DNA of 64,000 nucleotides, from assembly GCA_900315675.1 (NCBI GenBank), contig OMZY01000010.1, positions 62,001 to 126,000 on the forward strand. The letters run 5' to 3'. The translations under genes were made by a program, and so were the position numbers. Shown piece after piece: positions 58,818 to 64,000 of this stretch; position 1 is the first letter of the stretch; each line of letters starts with the position of its first letter. This DNA comes from an uncultured Eubacteriales bacterium (GTDB taxonomy: Bacteria; Bacillota; Clostridia; Christensenellales; Aristaeellaceae). The notes beneath the pieces were generated by a model, which was not told the DNA's origin, did no database searches, and saw nothing but the letters and a program-made list of their open reading frames with translations.

Positions 58818-59222
58818 ATGAGCGACTGTATCTTCTGCAAAATCGCTTCCGGCGAAATCCAGGGCATGCGCGTATACGAAGACGCGGAGACCCTGGCCTT
58901 TATGGATCTGGCGAAAGATGTGGACGGCCACGTGCTGGTGATCCCGAAAAAGCACTGCAAAAACATCCTGGACTGCGACACGGAGACCCTGAGCGCCGTG
59001 ATGAACACGGTGAAAAAGGTTTCCCTGCACCTGACGGAAAAATGCGGATATGACGGGGTGAACCTGCTGAACGCCAGCGATGAAAGCGCCGGCCAGTCCA
59101 TGCCCCACTTCCATATCCATATCATTCCGCGCAGGAAGAACGACGGGATCGATGCCTGGCCGGCCTTTGAAGGCGCGAAGGAAGAGATTGCCGACGTTTT
59201 CGAACGCATCCGGATGCTGTAA
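58818..59222 (+). CDS. HIT-family nucleotide hydrolase
   Basis: 134 aa with AGAGAGGAATAATCAA upstream. Zinc-type N-terminus CIFCKIASGEI and HIT triad HFHIHIIP (residues about 95-102). Hydrolyses nucleoside phosphoramidates or dinucleotides. Highly typical Hint homologue. Confidence 0.94.
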   Translation: MSDCIFCKIASGEIQGMRVYEDAETLAFMDLAKDVDGHVLVIPKKHCKNILDCDTETLSAVMNTVKKVSLHLTEKCGYDGVNLLNASDESAGQSMPHFHIHIIPRRKNDGIDAWPAFEGAKEEIADVFERIRML

Positions 59223-59252
59223 GCCCCTTGTGACCCGGGAGGTGGATGAAAA

Positions 59253-60026
59253 ATGCTGAGCCGCGATGAAATCATCTGGCACCTGAAGGACTTTGCCATC
59301 CGGAAGCCCTATGTGTTCGCTATGTGGCTGGAGGGCGCGGACGGCGTCGGGGCCGTGGATGAATACTCCGATATTGACTTCTGGTTTGACGTGGCAAAAG
59401 AACAGCAGGAATCCTTCCTGCTGGAGTGCATTGATGAACTGCGGAAGCTGGGACCCGTTGATTCCCGGATGGATGAAATCCGGAAGGAGATTGCCCAGAG
59501 CAACATCCACCTGGCGAACACGCCGGAATACCTGACCCTGGACCTGTGCGTACAGTCCCACGAAATCAGGGGCCGGGAGGTGACCTGCTTCGATCCCGCG
59601 GACCGCGTGGAGCAGCCGCTGGTGCTCTTTGACAAGGACAACATCATCCGTTTTGAGAAAAGGCCGCCGGTCAGCGCCGCCGAGCTTTCTGCCGTGTTTG
59701 ATAACTGCAGAAACCGGATCCTGCAGGAAAGCAGGGTCCGCAAGTATATAAAACGGGGCCTGTACCTGGAGGCATATGCCAAATACCTGGACAACATTGC
59801 CGAACCCCTGGTGACCATCGCCCGGCTGATCTGGCTGCCCGAACATTATGACTATTCCCTGTGCCACATTTCCGCACACCTGCCGGACACTGTAGTAGAG
59901 GAACTTGAAAGGCTGTACCGGGTCCGGAGTCTGGAGGATATTGAACAGAACCTGGACTACGCGAAGGAGCTGCTGGTCCGGTATGAAAAGCAATGGAATG
60001 ATTCCCTGCGTTCGTCCCGGGGATAA
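59253..60026 (+). CDS. Nucleotidyltransferase (aminoglycoside adenylyltransferase-like)
   Basis: 257 aa with GGGAGGTGGATGAAA upstream. The nucleotidyltransferase motif is LEGADGVGAVDEYSDIDFWF (residues about 27-46): DxD present but the usual G-S is altered to G-A-D-G. The C-terminal helical part (YIKRGLYLEAYAKYLDN) resembles the AadE/AAD(6) group. Antibiotic modification is possible but not shown. Confidence 0.8.
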   Translation: MLSRDEIIWHLKDFAIRKPYVFAMWLEGADGVGAVDEYSDIDFWFDVAKEQQESFLLECIDELRKLGPVDSRMDEIRKEIAQSNIHLANTPEYLTLDLCVQSHEIRGREVTCFDPADRVEQPLVLFDKDNIIRFEKRPPVSAAELSAVFDNCRNRILQESRVRKYIKRGLYLEAYAKYLDNIAEPLVTIARLIWLPEHYDYSLCHISAHLPDTVVEELERLYRVRSLEDIEQNLDYAKELLVRYEKQWNDSLRSSRG

Positions 60027-60055
60027 ACGCGTCTGACATCCATATCGACAAAAAA

Positions 60056-60080
60056 GAACGAAAGACGATGCCTTTCGTTC
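60056..60080. repeat. Dispersed palindrome, diverged
   Basis: GAACGAAAGAC / GCCTTTCGTTC between the convergent nucleotidyltransferase and XRE stops; probably serves as a terminator. Confidence 0.65.
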
Positions 60081-60091
60081 CGGTTTCGCTT

Positions 60092-60655
60092 TTACAGCTC
60101 TATAACCGCATACCTGCCGGAATAGGCGTCCCGGATGGCCTTCAGAACTTCTTCAGCTTCCTCCCGGGAGTCGTAATCTCCAACGGTTACCGTCTTCCCT
60201 TCCGGCTCCTTAACGTTGACCAGCCACCGGTCCGGTACGCCGGCATAGGTTTCCGGTCCGTTCAGGAATGCTTCCCCCGCCATATTGATGGACCGGACCC
60301 CGTGCCCGTCCTTGCAGACGACCGTAAGCTGACGTCTGGCCGGCGTACTACCGCCGGACAGGTGACCGACAGCTTCCTGCACCGCCCGGGGCAGAATCTT
60401 CGTAAGCTCCGACCGGATCGTTTCCCGGACAAGGTCTGTCAGGTTCTCCTGATCCGGCGCCGTTTGGACTCCAAAAAGCGCGTCCAGTGAAACGCCCAGC
60501 GCTGCGGCTATATCCGGAATCATATCGGCACCGGGAAGTGACGCGCCTGCCTCCCATTTGGAAACAGTACGGTTGGAAACACCGAGCATATCCCCCAGTT
60601 GTTCCTGGGTCAGGCCCTTCTGTTTACGGAAACTCGCAATCTGTTCGCCGATCAT
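60092..60655 (-). CDS. XRE-family regulator with unknown C-terminal domain
   Basis: 187 aa from the ATG at 60655 (AAGGAGGATAAGATC upstream); the open frame extends further without support. Helix-turn-helix at residues 1-60 (LTQEQLGDMLGVSNRTVSKWEAG). A C-terminal beta-rich domain includes GYDSREEAEEVLKAIRD-like (VGDYDSREEAEEVLKAI). No membrane helix. Divergent from a GNAT gene. Confidence 0.87.
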   Translation of the reverse strand: MIGEQIASFRKQKGLTQEQLGDMLGVSNRTVSKWEAGASLPGADMIPDIAAALGVSLDALFGVQTAPDQENLTDLVRETIRSELTKILPRAVQEAVGHLSGGSTPARRQLTVVCKDGHGVRSINMAGEAFLNGPETYAGVPDRWLVNVKEPEGKTVTVGDYDSREEAEEVLKAIRDAYSGRYAVIEL

Positions 60656-60858
60656 GATCTTATCCTCCTTCTGTTGCTGCCCACAGAATATCATTCCGTG
60701 CAGGCGAAAACAACACACAGATTGTTGAATCAGGAAGAGAATTTTGGAACTGTCCGGAGAATTGACGTTACGCTTCCCTTCCCGCCCGTTTTCTGTTATC
60801 TTTATCATCAGGCACTCAATATACATACCACATCATCTGTTCTGTGCGAGGCTGAAAA

Positions 60859-61383
60859 ATGGAAACAATATTTGAAACAAAGCGGCTGGCTGTCCGGAAG
60901 TTCCGGGAGAAGGACGCCCGGCCGCTGTATGAAAATCATATGGATGAGGAAGTCCGGACATGGTTCCCCAATGAATGCTATGCCGATGAGGCCGAGGCGC
61001 TGGACGCCATCCGCTTCTATACGGACTGTGTGGACAACGGTCACCTGCCTTTTGTGCTGGCGGTGGAGCTGAAGGAAACCGGCGAGCTGATCGGCGACAC
61101 CGGTATCAGCGAAGTGGACGGACACCCGGAGGAGACCGAAATCGGCTACTGCGTCGGGGAAAAGTACCGCGGGAAGGGGTATGCCTCGGAGCTTCTGGAG
61201 GCCATATCCGGGTTTGTGGTTTCCCGCTTCGGCATCCGGAAGATTTACGGCCGGGTAGTGCACGGCAACGGAGCTTCCGCCAGGGTGCTGGAGAAAAGCG
61301 GATACCGGTTCGTCAAAGAGGAATTCGGCGCGGAAGATGATCCTTACGGCAATGGCATGCTGGTTTATCTGAAAGAATCCTGA
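60859..61383 (+). CDS. GNAT acetyltransferase, RimJ/RimL type
   Basis: 174 aa. FETKRLAVRKFREKD opening, AcCoA region YCVGEKYRGKGYASELLEAI, then NGASARVLEKSGYRFVKEE. Divergent from the XRE gene, which may regulate it. Substrate unknown. Confidence 0.9.
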   Translation: METIFETKRLAVRKFREKDARPLYENHMDEEVRTWFPNECYADEAEALDAIRFYTDCVDNGHLPFVLAVELKETGELIGDTGISEVDGHPEETEIGYCVGEKYRGKGYASELLEAISGFVVSRFGIRKIYGRVVHGNGASARVLEKSGYRFVKEEFGAEDDPYGNGMLVYLKES

Positions 61384-61540
61384 CATACAAATGCGGTGGA
61401 AGAGCAGTTGTTGTTCAGCTGCGATCCTGACTGCCGGAGACGGGAACCGGTAAAGCGCGGAACTCCGGAACGGGAAACTCATTTCCGCCGTTGGATAATC
61501 AGCAGCCGGAATAACATAAAGAAAGCGGGGAAATCATCTC

Positions 61541-62572
61541 ATGAAGCTCTGTAAAGCGTTCCGCATACTGCTTGCCCTGATCCTGATCCCGGCGGTCTGT
61601 GTCTATCCCGCCCTTTCACCGGCCGAAACCGCATGGGAAACCATGAAGCTTCCTGTCGCGGGTGTTGAGATTGATTTCCCGCCGGCTTCAGAGCTCAGCG
61701 GCACGCTGATCCCGAGCTATGAAGTTGAGCTGGATACCGGCGTCGTTTATTCCGAAGTGCAATATTTCGGCATTCCGAAGGAAAAGGCTGATTTTCTTCT
61801 TTCCCGGCCTGGAATCCCTTTAACAGAGGAACAATGGAATCTGGTCGACGGCGCATGTCCTGCCCTGCTGGATATTCTCTGCATGGAGGCAGGAAAAACT
61901 CCGGAAGATCTGCATCCCGATCTGAAAGAGATGCTGGCGCCGGAATCTTTTGAAGAACTGGGAACCTGCGGAGAACGCAGCTATTTCATCCGCTATCTTC
62001 CGGATCTGGATGAAACGGGAAGGAATCTTTCTGCGGAGGCAAAAGCGGAACTGGAAGCCCTGGTGCAAAGTTGCAGGGAGCCGGGCAGAATCCGGATGAT
62101 TGAGCCGGAGAATACAGCCGGTAAACTTCTGAAATTTGAAACAACGGATCTTGAGGGCAATCCGGTTCGGTCCGGAGAGTTTTTCGGCAAAAGTACCCTG
62201 ACAATGGTGAATGTATGGACCACCTGGTGCGGGCCGTGCATCCGCGAGTTGGTGTCCCTGGAAAACCTGAGCCGGAGAATGCGGGAGAAAAATGTCGCGG
62301 TAGTCGGCCTTGTAATGGACATCCGGGACCGGGAGGACAGCGAAACGATCCTTGAGGCACAGCAGATTCTCCGCCGGGAGGGAGCGGAGTATATGAACCT
62401 TATTCCCTGGGAAGGCATTGACAGCGTGCTGGCGGTCTACTCTTTCCCCACCTCCTATTTCATCGATTCCGCTGGGCGGATCGTGTATGAAGACTCGGCC
62501 GGCTCCCAGAGTTCCTATGAATATGAGAAGACTATTGATAAAATCCTGGCCGAAATGGAGCAGGAAAAATAA
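61541..62572 (+). CDS. Secreted TlpA-like thioredoxin
   Basis: 343 aa with signal peptide FRILLALILIPAVCVYPALSPAE. The C-terminal 170 residues form a thioredoxin of the TlpA/ResA type with WCGPC (residues about 228-232) and cis-proline FPTSYFID. The N-terminal 170 residues are a family-specific domain. Extracytoplasmic disulfide reduction is likely; the partner is unknown. Confidence 0.87.
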   Translation: MKLCKAFRILLALILIPAVCVYPALSPAETAWETMKLPVAGVEIDFPPASELSGTLIPSYEVELDTGVVYSEVQYFGIPKEKADFLLSRPGIPLTEEQWNLVDGACPALLDILCMEAGKTPEDLHPDLKEMLAPESFEELGTCGERSYFIRYLPDLDETGRNLSAEAKAELEALVQSCREPGRIRMIEPENTAGKLLKFETTDLEGNPVRSGEFFGKSTLTMVNVWTTWCGPCIRELVSLENLSRRMREKNVAVVGLVMDIRDREDSETILEAQQILRREGAEYMNLIPWEGIDSVLAVYSFPTSYFIDSAGRIVYEDSAGSQSSYEYEKTIDKILAEMEQEK

Positions 62573-62618
62573 ATCGACGGCAGGATCGCAGCCGGTCTGT
62601 ATGAAAGCGTGAAACAAA

Positions 62619-63059
62619 ATGGCGAATGAAATCACTATAAAAGAAGAAAGACTATCCGCGGAAGAATATATCGATTTTCTGAAGAGGACCGACCTGGGAT
62701 CACAGTACCCGAAGGAACGGTTTGAAGAAAGAATCAGGAAGCTGGTCAAAAATGTATCCATCAGCCTGGTGGCAAGGAACGAGAACAACCTGATCGTGGG
62801 CGTCCTGTTCGGCCTGACTGATTTCTGCTACTGGCTGTATATCACTGACCTGGGCGTAGACCGGGCCTATGAGCGGCAGGGCATCGCAACGAAGCTGATG
62901 AAAACGGCGCATGAGCTTGCCGGCGGTGAAAAGGATATCGCGGTCTATCTTATTGCGAACGAGGACGCGGTGCCGTTTTATCAGAAGCTCGGGATGAAAC
63001 GTGCGGACGACGTCATGAAATACAACCATATCGAATGGACGGAATGGACCGTCCGGTAA
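62619..63059 (+). CDS. GNAT acetyltransferase
   Basis: 146 aa. AcCoA region LGVDRAYERQGIATKLMKTA, then NEDAVPFYQKLGMKRADD. Substrate unknown. The next GNAT gene starts 37 bp later on the same strand. Confidence 0.88.
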   Translation: MANEITIKEERLSAEEYIDFLKRTDLGSQYPKERFEERIRKLVKNVSISLVARNENNLIVGVLFGLTDFCYWLYITDLGVDRAYERQGIATKLMKTAHELAGGEKDIAVYLIANEDAVPFYQKLGMKRADDVMKYNHIEWTEWTVR

Positions 63060-63096
63060 ACTGCACGAATAAGCGCTGATACAGGGAGGAACCGCT

Positions 63097-63480
63097 ATGG
63101 AATACAGAGTGGACGACCGGGAGCTGGACGCCGCCCGTTTTATTGCCTTTGTGAATCAGGTATGGCCGGGCAGTTATGACGAGGAAAAGACCCGGAGCGC
63201 GCTGTCAAAAACGCTGAACATCACCGCCTGGGACGGCGATGTGCTGGCCGGCTGCCTGCGCATCCTGACGGACGGCTGCTTCTTCGGGACCATTACGGAA
63301 CTGCTGGTCCTGCCGGAATATCAGAAAAAAGGGATCGGCAGCAAACTGCTTCAGCTGGCGAAGGAAAACACCCCTACCACGCTGTACTTCGGCGCCCAGC
63401 CGGGCGTTGAAGAGTTCTATGAAAAGAACGGCTGTCAGAAGGGATTCCAGTCCTACACCATCAGAAAGAAACGGCAGTAA
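63097..63480 (+). CDS. GNAT acetyltransferase
   Basis: 127 aa with GGGAGGAACCGCT upstream. AcCoA region LVLPEYQKKGIGSKLLQLA, then GVEEFYEKNGCQKG. Probably cotranscribed with the preceding GNAT. Substrate unknown. Confidence 0.88.
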   Translation: MEYRVDDRELDAARFIAFVNQVWPGSYDEEKTRSALSKTLNITAWDGDVLAGCLRILTDGCFFGTITELLVLPEYQKKGIGSKLLQLAKENTPTTLYFGAQPGVEEFYEKNGCQKGFQSYTIRKKRQ

Positions 63481-63544
63481 AAGAAACATCCGCCGGCAGG
63501 CCGGGGCTGGTATGCGCACCGATCACCGCGTTCAGGCTCCCGAT

Positions 63545-63577
63545 GGCGATTTCCGGGAAGTCCGGCGTTTTTTTTGC
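63545..63577 (+). terminator. Candidate terminator
   Basis: GC-rich imperfect hairpin including CCGGGAAGTCCGG followed by eight T (63568-63575). Confidence 0.55.
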
Positions 63578-63638
63578 AATGAAATGAAAAATTGTTGCTT
63601 TTTTTGTCGTTTTTTTGCAAATTTCAGCATTTAATCCA

Positions 63639-63667
63639 TTGCTATATACCCCTTGGCTATGTACAAT
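63639..63667 (+). promoter_or_regulatory. Promoter of the last gene
   Basis: TTGCTA (63639-63644) and TACAAT (63662-63667) with a 17-bp spacer, 69 bp before the ATG. Confidence 0.6.
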
Positions 63668-63735
63668 ACTCTATGACATGCTGCCCCCGGACAGTGAATT
63701 CCGGCATAAAACACGCGAAATGAGGGCTCCATCTT

Positions 63736-64000
63736 ATGGTTGGGAAAAAGTTTATAGTCTGCCTGCTGTGCCTTGCACTTGTTATTCCCTGCGCTTCTGC
63801 GCTGGCGACATCTGTTGAGTCGTATCCCCTCTGGATCGGCGGAGTGCAGATAACCGCTGCAAACTGCAGCGATCTGGCAAACAACCACTGGAGCTATCAG
63901 CCTGCGACCCATACCCTTACGCTGGACGGCTACACCTACAGCGGACAGGGATATCAGTATAAAAATGGCCATTATGCCGTGATCTATTATAACGGATCAG
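63736..64000 (+). CDS. Secreted protein, cut by the window end
   Basis: 88 residues are visible, starting MVGKKFIVCLLCLALVIP with a signal peptide ending near SALATS. The mature part (YPLWIGGVQITAANCSDL, then TLTLDGYTYSGQGYQY) is a beta-rich repeat found at the start of many large secreted or surface proteins of Firmicutes. The rest lies outside the window. Confidence 0.8.
   Translation, partial: MVGKKFIVCLLCLALVIPCASALATSVESYPLWIGGVQITAANCSDLANNHWSYQPATHTLTLDGYTYSGQGYQYKNGHYAVIYYNGS

Noticed and set aside
22508-63480. Integron-like cassette array, suggested by many small GNAT-type genes
   Set aside because: Genes lie on both strands with their own promoters, no attC-like sites and no integrase were seen. 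The repeated palindromes are REP-like, not attC.
1-64000. rRNA, tRNA, prophage, plasmid replication genes or a second CRISPR array
   Set aside because: None was recognised on reading both strands. A dedicated tRNA or rRNA scan could not be run, so short tRNAs are not strictly excluded.

Overview
The window looks like a chromosomal segment of an anaerobic, moderately GC-rich Bacillota (Clostridia). Promoters are sigma-A-like (TTGACA / TATAAT), ribosome binding sites are strong (GGAGG), and many proteins carry short Gram-positive signal peptides or lipoboxes. A ferredoxin-domain aldo/keto reductase and an ArsR/permease operon also fit. Placement below class level is inference only; a rumen or gut lineage is plausible but not shown.

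Region 1 (1-9.8 kb) is a type I-E CRISPR-Cas locus: cas3, cas8e (casA), cse2 (casB), cas7e, cas5e and cas6e as one tightly packed operon with ATGA/GTGA overlaps. It ends in a cas1e cut off after 97 codons, whose frame runs straight into the first repeat of a 36-repeat, 35-spacer array (7639-9821). There is no rest of cas1, no cas2 and no leader. Repeat orientation, the repeat 3' handle and the decayed last repeat put the lost leader end exactly at the cas1 junction. The locus therefore looks competent for crRNA processing and interference but not for adaptation, and its array is probably transcribed as the tail of the cas operon.

Region 2 (10-35.8 kb) holds regulators with adjacent targets: a membrane XRE protein, secreted proteins (a GxSxG hydrolase and a WG-repeat protein), a LeuC/LeuD-family pair divergent from a GntR regulator with shared ATCGTATACGAT operators, a MerR regulator, an arsR-permease-thioredoxin operon, an ABC-F ATPase with an attenuator-like leader, an ECF sigma factor fused to a large C-terminal domain, and a LysR regulator divergent from an operon ending in an exported cyclophilin-like/aldo-keto reductase fusion lipoprotein.

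A RAYT (REP-associated tyrosine transposase) at 21557-22411 is flanked by ~30-bp palindromes (GGAACGAYAGGGAC and its complement). Related palindromes recur at about 20 intergenic sites between 15.3 and 60.1 kb, often touching stop codons. None was seen in the CRISPR locus.

Region 3 (35.8-64 kb) is a patchwork of small, mostly single-gene units on both strands: many GNAT acetyltransferases, NUDIX, HIT, 2H phosphoesterase, nucleotidyltransferase, methyltransferases, VOC, AKRs, HAD, flavodoxin-like reductase, secreted proteins of unknown role, and a second ECF sigma/anti-sigma pair with its own ECF-type promoter. The last gene is cut by the window edge. No rRNA, tRNA, prophage or plasmid backbone was recognised.
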